From NCBI GenBank assembly GCA_022710975.1, contig JAKLGA010000001.1, forward strand, positions 434,001-498,000: 64,000 bases of DNA. The letters are read 5' to 3'. This DNA comes from Myxococcota bacterium (GTDB taxonomy: Bacteria; Myxococcota; B64-G9). A program made the position numbers and the translations under genes. Shown piece after piece: positions 1 to 8,187 of this stretch (position 1 is its first letter; each line of letters opens with the position of its first letter). The notes under the pieces were generated by a model. It saw only the letters and a program-made list of their open reading frames with translations. It searched no databases and was not told where the DNA came from.

Positions 1-1
1 G

Positions 2-1639
2 GCCGGCGCCGGGGACGCCGGGGCCGAGGAGGCCCACGACCGCGGCGTGCTGGGCGGTCTGGCCGAGATCCGGGCCGCCAGCGCCCGTGCCCTGACCAGC
101 TTCGACGGGTACCCGGCCGTGCTGGCCGAGTACGAGCTGGGCCTCGGGCCGGCCAGCGGCCCGGAGGTGGCAGGCCAGCTCGCCCAGGCCCTGTTCGGGG
201 CCGAGCCGCTGTCCGGCCTGCTCCCGGCCGCCGGTCCGGCCTCGGACGACTGGCGGTTGTCGACCGAGACCGTGGTGCGCGGGGCGGCGGTGCTGGTGCT
301 GGGCCTGCTGCTCTCGGACGGCGACGCGGATGAGTCCCACCTGGTGCGCCAGGCCGACGTGACCAACGCCACGGCCCTGGCGGGCTACACCGACCAGGCC
401 GCCCTGCAGTGCGACGCCTTCGGCTCCCTGGGGGTGCAGCCCCTGGACATCATCTGGGTGGTGGACAACTCGGACTCGATGGGCGAGGAGCAGCAGGCGG
501 TCGCCAACGCGGCCGCCGCCATGGCCGACCTCCTGGCCACCACCAGCCTGGACTGGCGCATCGGGGTGACCATCACCGACACCGCCACCTGGGGCGGCTC
601 GCTGTGGTCCGGGTTCATCCGCGACATCGACCGGTTCCGCACCGACATCCGCCAGGGGACGAGCGGCTCGCCGCTCGAGCGCACCCTGGAGGCGGGGCTC
701 CTGGCCATCGACAACTCGCTGCCCTGCACGGCGCCGGGCCAGGCCGAGAACCAGTACCGGCTGCGCTGCGCTGCCAGCCGCGTGGTGGTCGTGCTGACCG
801 ACGAGGAGGACGAGACCATCGAGGACGCCACCGGGGGTGTCGAGGACTACCCAGGCCCGCCGGACCCGGCCCAGGTGGCCGACTTCATCGCGCGCTACCG
901 GCAGCGCTCGGTCACCCTGTTCTCCATCTCCGGGGGCGATCCGAAGTGCCCCACGGCCATGAACCACTCCCGCGGCATCGACGCCGTGGTGCGCGGCGTG
1001 GGCAGCGGCTCGGTGGGCTCGATCTGCGAGGTGGACCAGACGCGCAACATGGAGAACATCATCCGGGCGGCCTTCGGGGCGTCCTCGACCTACCGCCTGA
1101 CCCAGCCGCCCATCTCCGCGACCCTCGAGGTGGCCGAGGTGCTGCAGCCCGGCGGCTCGCCCGTCGAGGTGCCGCGCAGCCGCACCGACGGGTTCGACTA
1201 CGACGGGGTGTCGAACGCGGTCGTGTTCTACGGCAGCTACCGGCCCACCGTGGACGGTCTGGACGTGGTGGCTTCCTACCAGCGCTTCATCGACTGCGTG
1301 CCGCAGGCCGAGGACTGCAACGCCCTGGACGACGACTGCGACGGGCTGACCGACGAGGGTTTCGACGCTGACGCCGATGGTTTCACGCGCTGCGGCGGGG
1401 ACTGCGACGACGCCCTGGCGGCCGATCACCCCGGCGCCGAGGAGCTGTGCGACGGCCGGGACAACGACTGCGATGGCGACACCGACGAGGGTTTCGACGG
1501 GGACGGAGACGGGTTCCGCACCTGCGACGACGACTGCGAGGTGAACGACGCCAGCGTGTTCCCCGGCGCACCCGAGCTGTGCGACGGCAAGGACAACGAC
1601 TGCGACGGCGAGATCGATCCGGAGTGGGCTTGCGGGTGA
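2..1639 (+). CDS. vWA-domain protein with C-terminal MopE-type repeats (5' end outside window)
   Basis: The frame is open to the left edge, so the true start lies upstream; the first internal start is a GTG at 47. Counting from that GTG, a von Willebrand A domain begins near residue 134, with the metal-site motif D-N-S-D-S at 140-144 and a later VVVLTDEEDE strand. The last 110 residues carry three MopE-type units of the form CDGxDNDCDGxxDEGF separated by DCDD segments. These Cys/Asp-rich units occur in exported surface proteins and probably bind metal such as calcium. vWA domains bind ligands or metals in adhesion and protein assembly. An exported or surface location is inferred from the disulfide-rich repeats, since the N-terminus is missing. 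It is followed by a promoter and ihfA. The domain assignment is firm and the role is unknown. Confidence 0.85.
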   Translation, partial: AGAGDAGAEEAHDRGVLGGLAEIRAASARALTSFDGYPAVLAEYELGLGPASGPEVAGQLAQALFGAEPLSGLLPAAGPASDDWRLSTETVVRGAAVLVLGLLLSDGDADESHLVRQADVTNATALAGYTDQAALQCDAFGSLGVQPLDIIWVVDNSDSMGEEQQAVANAAAAMADLLATTSLDWRIGVTITDTATWGGSLWSGFIRDIDRFRTDIRQGTSGSPLERTLEAGLLAIDNSLPCTAPGQAENQYRLRCAASRVVVVLTDEEDETIEDATGGVEDYPGPPDPAQVADFIARYRQRSVTLFSISGGDPKCPTAMNHSRGIDAVVRGVGSGSVGSICEVDQTRNMENIIRAAFGASSTYRLTQPPISATLEVAEVLQPGGSPVEVPRSRTDGFDYDGVSNAVVFYGSYRPTVDGLDVVASYQRFIDCVPQAEDCNALDDDCDGLTDEGFDADADGFTRCGGDCDDALAADHPGAEELCDGRDNDCDGDTDEGFDGDGDGFRTCDDDCEVNDASVFPGAPELCDGKDNDCDGEIDPEWACG

Positions 1640-1670
1640 GCGGACGGGGCGGAGAGGGGAAAAAAAGATC

Positions 1671-1700
1671 TTGCATTGACGGCGGGATTCGTCCTATAGC
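1671..1700 (+). promoter_or_regulatory. Candidate sigma-70-type promoter of the IHF-like gene
   Basis: TTGCAT (1671-1676) and TATAGC (1695-1700) are separated by 18 nt, just downstream of an A-tract, and lie 46 nt before the ATG. The same TTGCAT hexamer recurs in the candidate promoters at 12575 and 61718. Prediction by eye only. Confidence 0.4.
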
Positions 1701-1746
1701 TGCATTCCGCCAACGTAATGATATCGCTGGACAAGGAGTGCCGGAC

Positions 1747-2037
1747 ATGGCCATGACGAAGGCGAACATCGTCGAGGAAGTCTACAAGAAGGTCGGCTTC
1801 TCGAAGAGCCAGGCGGCCGAGATCGTCGAGTCGGTCTTCGAGACGATGAAGGAGACCCTCGAGCGCGGCGAGAAGCTCAAGATCTCCGGGTTCGGCAACT
1901 TCACGCCCAGGGACAAGAAAACCCGCATCGGCCGCAACCCGAAGACGGGCGAGGCCATCGAGATCTCCGCCCGGCGGGTGGTGACCTTCAAGGCCAGCCC
2001 GGTCCTCAAGGCCCGCATGAACGAGAAGGCGCCCTGA
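1747..2037 (+). CDS. ihfA: Integration host factor alpha-like (HU/IHF family) DNA-binding protein
   Basis: This 96-residue protein has the full HU/IHF fold: an N-terminal helical dimerisation part, the GEKLKISGFGNF segment, and the beta-arm RIGRNPKTGEAIEISARR that carries the Pro-tipped loop inserted into the DNA minor groove. The arm closely matches the IHF alpha subunit (GRNPKTGE-I-I-ARRVVTF) rather than HU. IHF bends DNA and helps recombination, replication and transcription complexes. The ATG at 1747 has AAGGAG about 8 nt upstream; an in-frame extension to 1447 overlaps the preceding gene and is rejected. A candidate promoter lies at 1671-1700. It appears monocistronic, since the next gene is on the other strand. 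The beta partner is not in the window. Confidence 0.93.
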   Translation: MAMTKANIVEEVYKKVGFSKSQAAEIVESVFETMKETLERGEKLKISGFGNFTPRDKKTRIGRNPKTGEAIEISARRVVTFKASPVLKARMNEKAP

Positions 2038-2133
2038 GCGCCCGCTCGTCCTCCCCCGACCCCCACACATCCGTGGTCTGGGTGGGCCGAGAGAAGGCTC
2101 TGCCCGGATTTCCCAGCGAGAAACGCGGGGTGG

Positions 2134-3186
2134 CTAGAAACGCAGGGTGAGGCTCGCGCCGCAGCCCTCGGGGCCGCAGCCTACCGACGGCAGGCAGCCC
2201 GGCGTGGCCCCGCCGGCGGGCGCGGGCTCCCCGCGTGAGCCGGCCGCGGGCGGAGGGGGCTCCTCGGAAGGACCGGAGACGGCGTCCACGATGAACAGCA
2301 CGACGCCCGTCAGGACCAGCGCGCCGCCCACGCCGTAGGAGATGTTGGCCCCCAGGGCCAGATCCCCCGCGTCCTGGACCAGCCCGTAGGCCTCCTGCGG
2401 GCGGCCCAGGTTGGCCGCGCTGGTGGCGTCGGACTCTTTCTGGTCGGCCAGGACACCCAGCGCCACGCCGGCCCCGATCGCGGCGATCCCCACGCCGAAC
2501 GTGCTCCAGGTCCAGGGGTTGGTCCAGGGGCTCGGCCCGTCCGGGGCCTCGATCGCGGCCGCCGGCGGGGCGGCCGCCTCGGGCGCGGCGGCCGGAGGCT
2601 TGCCCCCGGCCGTGGCGGCGCCCTTGCCGGCCTCCAGCCCGGCCTCGTCCGGGGCGGGCTTGGGGGCGACCTTGGGCGGCTCGGGCGGCGGGGGCTTGGG
2701 GAGGCCGAGCAGCTCGCGCACCAGATCGCCGGCCTGCTGGACCAGGGGGCCGTCCCTGGTGAACTGCCCGAACCGCTCGTCGGCCTGCTTCTTCGCCAGG
2801 GTGTCGAGCAGCACCAGGTGCAGGATGACCTTCTTGCCGTCGAAGGATAGCTTGGCGTCCCCGTACATCAGGAAGGCGGCGTGGACCTCCGTGGTCAGAT
2901 CGGAGATGCAGCCCGGATCCTGGTTGCAGAAGGCCAGGTTCTCGGCCGGATCCATGATGAGGTGCTCGCCGAGCTGGTCCTGCGACATGAGCCGGTACTT
3001 GCCGCCCGCCTCCAGGGCGATGAACACCTCCGCGTTGATGAGCGGCAGCAGCTCCTCCATGCGTTCGTCACCCGTGATGGCGAAGTGCACCAGGAGCGGC
3101 TTGTCCTCGGCCCGGGCCGGCCCGGACAGCGCGGCGCAGGCGAGCAGGGCGAGCAGGGCGGTCCGCAGGTGACGTGTGGCGCTCAT
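2134..3186 (-). CDS. Exported CsgG/LpoB-like protein with C-terminal membrane segments
   Basis: The 350-residue product has a signal peptide ending near residue 26 (GPARA). A CsgG-like alpha/beta domain (about 28-165) follows, containing a DPGCISDL segment and the strand [11 protein letters not shown]-like region. Next come a Pro/Ala-rich linker (about 165-240) and two hydrophobic helices near the C-terminus. Overall layout and the GC-I-S/A-E/D motif match the product at 10996-11925, so the two look like paralogues. Related proteins sit in the periplasm or outer membrane and sense or report on envelope assemblies, but this one's function is unknown. The ATG overlaps the stop of the upstream NHL gene (ATGA), so the pair is translationally coupled. 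Confidence 0.75.
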   Translation of the reverse strand: MSATRHLRTALLALLACAALSGPARAEDKPLLVHFAITGDERMEELLPLINAEVFIALEAGGKYRLMSQDQLGEHLIMDPAENLAFCNQDPGCISDLTTEVHAAFLMYGDAKLSFDGKKVILHLVLLDTLAKKQADERFGQFTRDGPLVQQAGDLVRELLGLPKPPPPEPPKVAPKPAPDEAGLEAGKGAATAGGKPPAAAPEAAAPPAAAIEAPDGPSPWTNPWTWSTFGVGIAAIGAGVALGVLADQKESDATSAANLGRPQEAYGLVQDAGDLALGANISYGVGGALVLTGVVLFIVDAVSGPSEEPPPPAAGSRGEPAPAGGATPGCLPSVGCGPEGCGASLTLRF

Positions 3187-4580
3187 GGCTGGCTCACCCT
3201 CAGCGCGTGGTTCTTCGTGTCGGCGACGACCACCCTGCCGTCGGGCAGCACGGCCACCCCGCTCGGGTAGCGGAAGGTGGCCTCGGCCGCGGGCCCGTCG
3301 TCCAGGCCCAGGGCGCCCGAGCCCAGGCGGGTGCTGACCTGGCTCACGCCCACCCGCCGTACGCGGTGGTTGCCGTAGTCCGCCACCAGCAGCTCGCCGC
3401 CGGCCGCCTCGAGCGCCAGCCCGGCAGGCTTCCAGAAGCGCGCCTCGAGCAGCGGCCCGTCGGCGAAGCCCGCCTGGCCCGCGCCGGCGAGCGTGCTCAC
3501 GCTGCCGTCCGTGGCCACCACCCGCAACGCGTGGCTGGACTCCTCGCTCACCACCAGGCGCCCGTCGGCCAGGAAGAGGAGGTCGGTCGGCCCGTTGAAG
3601 CGGGCGTCCGCGGCTGCTCCGTCGACGAACCCCGGCGACTCGCAGCGTCCGGCGAAGGTGCTCACCTCCCCCGCGGCGATGCGGCGCAGGCAGTGGTTCC
3701 CGGTGTCGGCCACGTACACCGCGCCATCGGTCCCCACCGCGACCCCGGTGGGCAGGGCGAACTGGGCCTGCGCCGCGGGGCCATCCTGGAAGTCGGCGAA
3801 GCCCGAGCCGGCCACGGTCTCGACCTGGCCAGCCGGGGTCAACCTGCGGATGCGGTTGTTCAGGCTGTCGGCCACCAGCAGGCTGCCGTCCGGAGCGTAC
3901 GCCAGCGCGGTCGGCTCGCGGAAGCGGGCCTCGGCCGCCGGGCCGTCCGTGTCGCCGAACTGGCCATCGCCGGCCAGGGTGGTGACGCTGCCGTCGAGGG
4001 CCACCCGCCGGAGCGCGTGGTTGTTGCGGTCGGCCACCACCAGCCCGCCGGCCGGGTCCACGGCCAGGCCGCGCGGCTCGTCGAAGCGGGCCGCGGCGCC
4101 CTGGCCGTCCTGCAGGCCGGGGCCCGGGCCACCCGCCAGGGTGCACACCAGGCCCGTGTCCGTCTGCCCGTCGCAGTCGTTGTCCTGGCCGTCGCAGGAG
4201 CGCTCGACCTCCTCGTAGCCCGTGCCGCACAGCCACACCCCCCCGGTGCAGGTGGGGCTGGCATCCTGGCAGTCGGGCAGGGTCTTGCAGGCCGGCGGGG
4301 CCTGGTCGCAGGTCGGCGGCCCGTCGGCGCCGTCCGTGCCGTCCTCGCCGTCCTCGCCGTCACCGCCGTCGCCGCCATCGGTGGCGGCGGGGTGGCTGCG
4401 GCACAGCGAGCACAGGTACCCGACCCCGCAGGCCTCGCGCACGCAGGTGTAGCCGGGCGCGCAGCTCCCGTCCGGCGCGCAGGGCTTGCCGTCCAGCACG
4501 GCTGCTTCGTCGATCAGACAGGCCCCCAGGCACAGGAGCGCCAGGCAGGCCCCGGTCAGGAGGAGGTGGCTCGTCCGCAT
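3183..4580 (-). CDS. NHL six-bladed propeller lipoprotein with one MopE-type motif
   Basis: The 465-residue product starts with a lipoprotein signal peptide (LCLGAC, lipidated Cys at 21). A Cys-rich segment follows, then a Gly/Asp low-complexity tract (about 68-88), then one MopE-like motif (SCDGQDNDCDGQTDTG, about 128-143). From about 145 to the end are six NHL repeats. Each has a blade of the form F-x-x-P-x-G-L-A-V, a NHALRRV-type strand and VSTLAG. NHL propellers are binding scaffolds for proteins, RNA or sugars; here the lipid anchor implies an outer-membrane or periplasmic binding role. The ATG at 4580 is the only start giving a signal peptide. It overlaps the next gene by 4 bp. Confidence 0.85.
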   Translation of the reverse strand: MRTSHLLLTGACLALLCLGACLIDEAAVLDGKPCAPDGSCAPGYTCVREACGVGYLCSLCRSHPAATDGGDGGDGEDGEDGTDGADGPPTCDQAPPACKTLPDCQDASPTCTGGVWLCGTGYEEVERSCDGQDNDCDGQTDTGLVCTLAGGPGPGLQDGQGAAARFDEPRGLAVDPAGGLVVADRNNHALRRVALDGSVTTLAGDGQFGDTDGPAAEARFREPTALAYAPDGSLLVADSLNNRIRRLTPAGQVETVAGSGFADFQDGPAAQAQFALPTGVAVGTDGAVYVADTGNHCLRRIAAGEVSTFAGRCESPGFVDGAAADARFNGPTDLLFLADGRLVVSEESSHALRVVATDGSVSTLAGAGQAGFADGPLLEARFWKPAGLALEAAGGELLVADYGNHRVRRVGVSQVSTRLGSGALGLDDGPAAEATFRYPSGVAVLPDGRVVVADTKNHALRVSQP

Positions 4581-4696
4581 GGCGATAGGTTGCCAGAGCT
4601 GCCCGGTGGTGTAAAGGCCGGCGCAGAACTGGCCTTGCCTCGGCGCCGCAGAGTATGATGTGGCCCGGAGCCCGCCGTGGCTCGGGAGCGTCCCGG

Positions 4697-6433
4697 ATGA
4701 ATGCGCGCAGCCTGGCGATCGCCCTGGTGGTCCTGGCGGCGGTCCTGAGCGCGGTCCTGCTGGGCCTGGCCGGCCTGACCTCCAGGCCGGAGGATGCGCG
4801 ACCGGCGGAGCACGACGAGGCCCTGGCGCGGCTGGTCGCCCGGGCCCTGGACCGGGACCTGACCGCGACCGCCCGCGGGGTGGAGCTGGGCGCGCGCCTG
4901 TTCGACCTGCCCAGCCTGCCGGCGGCGGAGACCACCGGCGTGCTGCGTATCCTCTACAAGCAGGACGAGGATCTGACCGCGGTGGTGCTCCTGGACGGCC
5001 AGGACCAGGCCGTGGTGGAGCCCGTTTTCTTGCGCGTCGAGCAGGTCGCCAGCCGCGGCGACGAGGCGGGGCACCTGCCACTCTCGGCCGAGGGGCTGGT
5101 GCGCTGCCTGCACAACCTGCCGGTGCAGGTCGCGCGCGAGAAGGGCTTCGCCATGTCGGACGCCTACGTGGATCCGCACACGAACGCCGTGCTGGTGGCG
5201 GGCGCCCTGGCCGTGTCCGCCGGCCCCGACCAGCCGGCCTGGATCCTGGGTTTCGAGCGCAACCTGCGCCGGGTGCAGAAGGTGGTGACCGCCGGCCTGG
5301 GCGGCTCCGAGCAGACCCTGTGGGTGGTGGACGGCGGCGGGCGGCTGCTGGCCCACCCGGATGGCCGGCGGGCGCTGGCCCGGGAGCCGTGGGCCGAGCA
5401 CCCGCTGGTGGCCGCCTTCCTCCAGGGCCAGCGCGCGCTGCAGCGCACCTGGCAGGGCGCCGACGGGCGCACGATGTTCGGGGCCCTCCAGCGGCTGGAC
5501 ACGGCGGACTGGGCCGTGGGGCTCGAGCTCGCGGGCCCGGCGGCCTCCCCCGGCCTGCCGCTCGGGTGGCGCTGGGCGGCCTGGTTCGCGGCCGTCCTGG
5601 CGCTGGCCGCGGTGGGGCTGCTCGGGGCGCGCAACCTCCAGCGCAAGCTGGACGCCATCGAGGCCCTGCGCCAGGAGGCCGAGCGGCAGCAGGTCGAGCT
5701 GGGCCGCGTGCAGGCCTCGCTGCTCGAGTCGCGGAAGCTGAACGCCATCGGCGATCTGGGGGCGGGGGTGGCCCACGAGTTCAACAACCCCCTGGGCGGC
5801 ATCCTGGGCCTGACCCAGCTGCTGCTGCGCAAGAAGAAGGACGGCGATCCCGACGTCGAGTTCCTGCGGCGCATCGAGACCGAGGCCAAGCGCTGCAAGG
5901 CCATCACCGACAACCTGCTGCGCTTCTCCGAGCAGGCGGGCAGCAACCACCGCGAGCCGCTGCGCATCGAGCGGGTCATGGACAAGGCGGTCGACCTGGT
6001 GCTGAGCAAGCTGGACCGCCAGCGCATCCGCATCGTGCGCGACTACGCCGCGGAGCTGCCGCGCGTCTTCGGCAGCGAGGGCGATCTGCAGCGGGCCTAC
6101 CTCAACCTGCTGCTGAACGCCGAGACCGCCATGCCCGAGGGCGGGGAGCTGCGCCTGTCCACGGCGACCGACGGAGACTGGATCGTGACCCGCGTGGCGG
6201 ACACCGGCCGCGGCATCCCGCCCGAGAACCTGGAGCGCGTGTTCGAGCCCTTCTTCACCACCAAGGACAACTGGAAGGGCGCCGGGCTGGGGCTGTGGGT
6301 GGTCTACCAGACAGTGCAGGAGCACGGCGGCTCGGTCGCCATCGAGAGCCAGCTGGGCCGCGGCACGGTGGTGACCTTCCGCCTGCCGCGGGAGGGCCGG
6401 GAGCAGCCCGATCCGGGCGTGCAGGCAGCCTGA
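4697..6433 (+). CDS. Membrane sensor histidine kinase (extracytoplasmic sensor, HisKA, HATPase)
   Basis: This 578-residue kinase has one TM helix at about 5-27, a periplasmic sensor region (about 30-285, perhaps Cache-like) and a second TM near 292-315. A short coiled coil leads to the HisKA domain with the phospho-acceptor His360 in GVAHEFNNPLGG. The ATPase domain has an N-box (NLLLNAETAM), a G1 box (DTGRGIP) and a G2 box (GAGLGLW). It should autophosphorylate on signal binding and pass phosphate to a response regulator, but none is encoded nearby. The start at 4697 follows GGGAGCG and puts the TM at the N-terminus; a TATGAT at 4654-4659 could be its -10. It heads a rightward signalling cluster. 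Confidence 0.92.
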   Translation: MNARSLAIALVVLAAVLSAVLLGLAGLTSRPEDARPAEHDEALARLVARALDRDLTATARGVELGARLFDLPSLPAAETTGVLRILYKQDEDLTAVVLLDGQDQAVVEPVFLRVEQVASRGDEAGHLPLSAEGLVRCLHNLPVQVAREKGFAMSDAYVDPHTNAVLVAGALAVSAGPDQPAWILGFERNLRRVQKVVTAGLGGSEQTLWVVDGGGRLLAHPDGRRALAREPWAEHPLVAAFLQGQRALQRTWQGADGRTMFGALQRLDTADWAVGLELAGPAASPGLPLGWRWAAWFAAVLALAAVGLLGARNLQRKLDAIEALRQEAERQQVELGRVQASLLESRKLNAIGDLGAGVAHEFNNPLGGILGLTQLLLRKKKDGDPDVEFLRRIETEAKRCKAITDNLLRFSEQAGSNHREPLRIERVMDKAVDLVLSKLDRQRIRIVRDYAAELPRVFGSEGDLQRAYLNLLLNAETAMPEGGELRLSTATDGDWIVTRVADTGRGIPPENLERVFEPFFTTKDNWKGAGLGLWVVYQTVQEHGGSVAIESQLGRGTVVTFRLPREGREQPDPGVQAA

Positions 6434-6436
6434 AGT

Positions 6437-6465
6437 TTGCCCCACCGCCGGGGACGGGCTACGAT
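6437..6465 (+). promoter_or_regulatory. Candidate promoter before the FecR-like gene
   Basis: TTGCCC (6437-6442) and TACGAT (6460-6465) are 17 nt apart, and the hexamers fit the pattern seen at other starts in this window. It would let the FecR/kinase/hydrolase genes be transcribed apart from the first kinase. Prediction by eye. Confidence 0.4.
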
Positions 6466-6484
6466 GGGTTGAGGGAGTGCTCGC

Positions 6485-7378
6485 ATGACCCGCCGGACCG
6501 CCGGTGTCCTCATCGGCCTGAACCTGGTCGCGCTGGCCGGCCTCGTGGGCTTCCACGTGGCCGCGCCCCCCGAGCCCCCGACGCTCGCGCCGCAGGGCTC
6601 CCGGGCCGTGCTGGGGGCCCTGGTGGGGCAGGTGGAGGTCCGCCGCCAAGGGACGAAGGTCTGGAGCGTCGCCCAGATCGGGGTGCTGCTCGAGGAGGGC
6701 GACGAGGTCCGCACCGGGCTGTTCTCCGAGGCCAGCCTTCTGCTGAAGGGCGCCTCCGAGGTCACCGTGGACCCCAACTCGAGCTTCGTGGTGGGCCGGG
6801 AGAAGGATCTGGCCTCGGCCTTCGAGCTGGCGGAGGGGCGCATCACCGCGGACCTGGCCCGCCAGGGGGAACGGGAGTACCTGTTCTACTCGCGCGGCAG
6901 CGACGCGGTGGCCACGGGCAAGGCGGGCGAGTTCTCGGTGGCCACCGACGGCAAGGGCACGGTGGTCGTGGACGCGCTCGAGGGCGAGGTCAAGCTGGTG
7001 GCCAAGGGCGGGGAGGTGCTCGTGCCGAAGGGCCGGCGCTCGATCGTGCTGCCTGACGCGCAGCCTGCCCCGGTCCTGCCCATCCCGTCCTCGGTGGCGT
7101 TGCAGGTGCGCTGGCCCGCCGCCAAGACCGACAAGACCTCGGTGCGCCTCGAGGGCAGCACGGTGGCCGGCGCCGTGGTGATGGTCAACGGCCTCATGGT
7201 GCGGGCGGACGGCGCGGGCAGCTTCCAGGTGGACGTGCCGCTGCGCGAGGGGCCCAACAAGCTCGTGGTCAACGCCACCGACAACGCGGGCAACGCCGCG
7301 CTCAAGGAGTCGCCGACCATCCTGGTGGACACCAAGCCACCCGCCCTGGACGTGGACGCCAAGGGGCTGTGGAAATGA
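6485..7378 (+). CDS. FecR-domain protein with Ig-like C-terminal domain, N-terminally anchored
   Basis: The 297-residue protein has one N-terminal hydrophobic helix (about 6-26), so most of it is extracytoplasmic. Residues about 45-190 match the FecR fold: GQVEVRRQGTKVW, EEGDEVRTG and later ATGKAGEFSVATDGKGTVV, the usual beta-roll with two similar halves. A C-terminal part (about 205-290) looks like a bacterial Ig domain, with GSTVAGAVVMVNG and the strand PNKLVVNATDNAGN. FecR domains relay signals across the envelope or bind partners in the periplasm. Its position between two histidine kinases suggests an accessory role in sensing, which is inference. Its stop overlaps the start of the next kinase (ATGA). 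Confidence 0.85.
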   Translation: MTRRTAGVLIGLNLVALAGLVGFHVAAPPEPPTLAPQGSRAVLGALVGQVEVRRQGTKVWSVAQIGVLLEEGDEVRTGLFSEASLLLKGASEVTVDPNSSFVVGREKDLASAFELAEGRITADLARQGEREYLFYSRGSDAVATGKAGEFSVATDGKGTVVVDALEGEVKLVAKGGEVLVPKGRRSIVLPDAQPAPVLPIPSSVALQVRWPAAKTDKTSVRLEGSTVAGAVVMVNGLMVRADGAGSFQVDVPLREGPNKLVVNATDNAGNAALKESPTILVDTKPPALDVDAKGLWK

Positions 7379-8187
7379 GCCGCGCGCCCGAGCACCCGCA
7401 GGACGAGCTCGGCGAGGCGCTGCAGCGCTCGCCCGAGGCGCTCCACCAGCTCGCCAAGCTGGCGGAGCTCGGACAGCAGGTCGCGGTCGTGGTGCACGAG
7501 CTCAGCCAGCCGCTGCTGGGCATCAAGGCCTTCGCCCAGATCCTGCAGCGCAAGTACCAGGACGACGCCTTCCTGGGGCCCAAGCTCGAGATCATCGTCA
7601 GGCAGGCCGAGCTGATGGACGAGATGCTCTCGGGCCTGCGGCAGTACGGGCGCACGGCCGTCGGCGCCCGCCCGCGCGCGGAGCCGGGGGCGGTGGTGCG
7701 CTCCTGCGTGGAGCTCCTGGGCGAGCGCGCCCGCAAGCTGCGGGTGCAGGTGCTGGTGGACGGCGATCAGGGCGGACCGGAGGCTCCGGCGCGGGAGGTG
7801 CGCTGCAGCCCGGGCAAGCTGCAGCAGATCGTGGTCAATCTCCTGACCAACGCCCTCGACGAGCTCGAGCCGCGCCACGGCGGGCGGATCCTGCTGCGGC
7901 TCTCGCGCGAGGAGGCCGGCCTGCGGCTGCTCGTGGCCGACAGCGGGGCGGGGGTCCCGGAGGAGCACCGCGCGCGCTTGTTCGAGGCCTTCTACACGTC
8001 CAAGGCGCCGGGCCGCGGCACGGGCCTGGGGCTGTCCATCTGCCGGGACATCCTGCAGCGCTGCGGCGGGGACATCCGCCTGCTCTCGCGCGAGGAGGCC
8101 GCGGCCGTCTTCGGGCAGGAGCTGGGCGCGTCCTTCGAGGTCAGGCTGCCCTGGGCCGAGCCGGAGGGGGCCGCCGCCGCGACATGA
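7375..8187 (+). CDS. Soluble histidine kinase without a recognisable sensor domain
   Basis: This 270-residue protein has no TM helix. HisKA begins near residue 25, with His41 in VVVHELSQPLLG. The HATPase domain has an N-box (NLLTNALDEL), G1 (DSGAGVP), an F-box-like FEAFYTSK and G2 (GTGLGLSICRD), so all catalytic motifs are present. The ATG at 7375 overlaps the previous stop, while the GTG at 7369 gives no better context. It may act on the same unknown regulator as the membrane kinase or take its signal from a partner protein. No response regulator or phosphotransfer protein is nearby. It is coupled by ATGA overlaps to both neighbours. Confidence 0.88.
   Translation: MSRAPEHPQDELGEALQRSPEALHQLAKLAELGQQVAVVVHELSQPLLGIKAFAQILQRKYQDDAFLGPKLEIIVRQAELMDEMLSGLRQYGRTAVGARPRAEPGAVVRSCVELLGERARKLRVQVLVDGDQGGPEAPAREVRCSPGKLQQIVVNLLTNALDELEPRHGGRILLRLSREEAGLRLLVADSGAGVPEEHRARLFEAFYTSKAPGRGTGLGLSICRDILQRCGGDIRLLSREEAAAVFGQELGASFEVRLPWAEPEGAAAAT

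Noticed and set aside
2134-4236. A single 700-residue leftward protein
   Set aside because: The NHL protein occupies the upper half in another frame. The CsgG-like protein starts at ATG 3186 with its own signal peptide.
7369-7374. GTG 7369 as start of the soluble kinase
   Set aside because: ATG 7375 overlaps the upstream stop in the ATGA pattern common here and gives a normal start.
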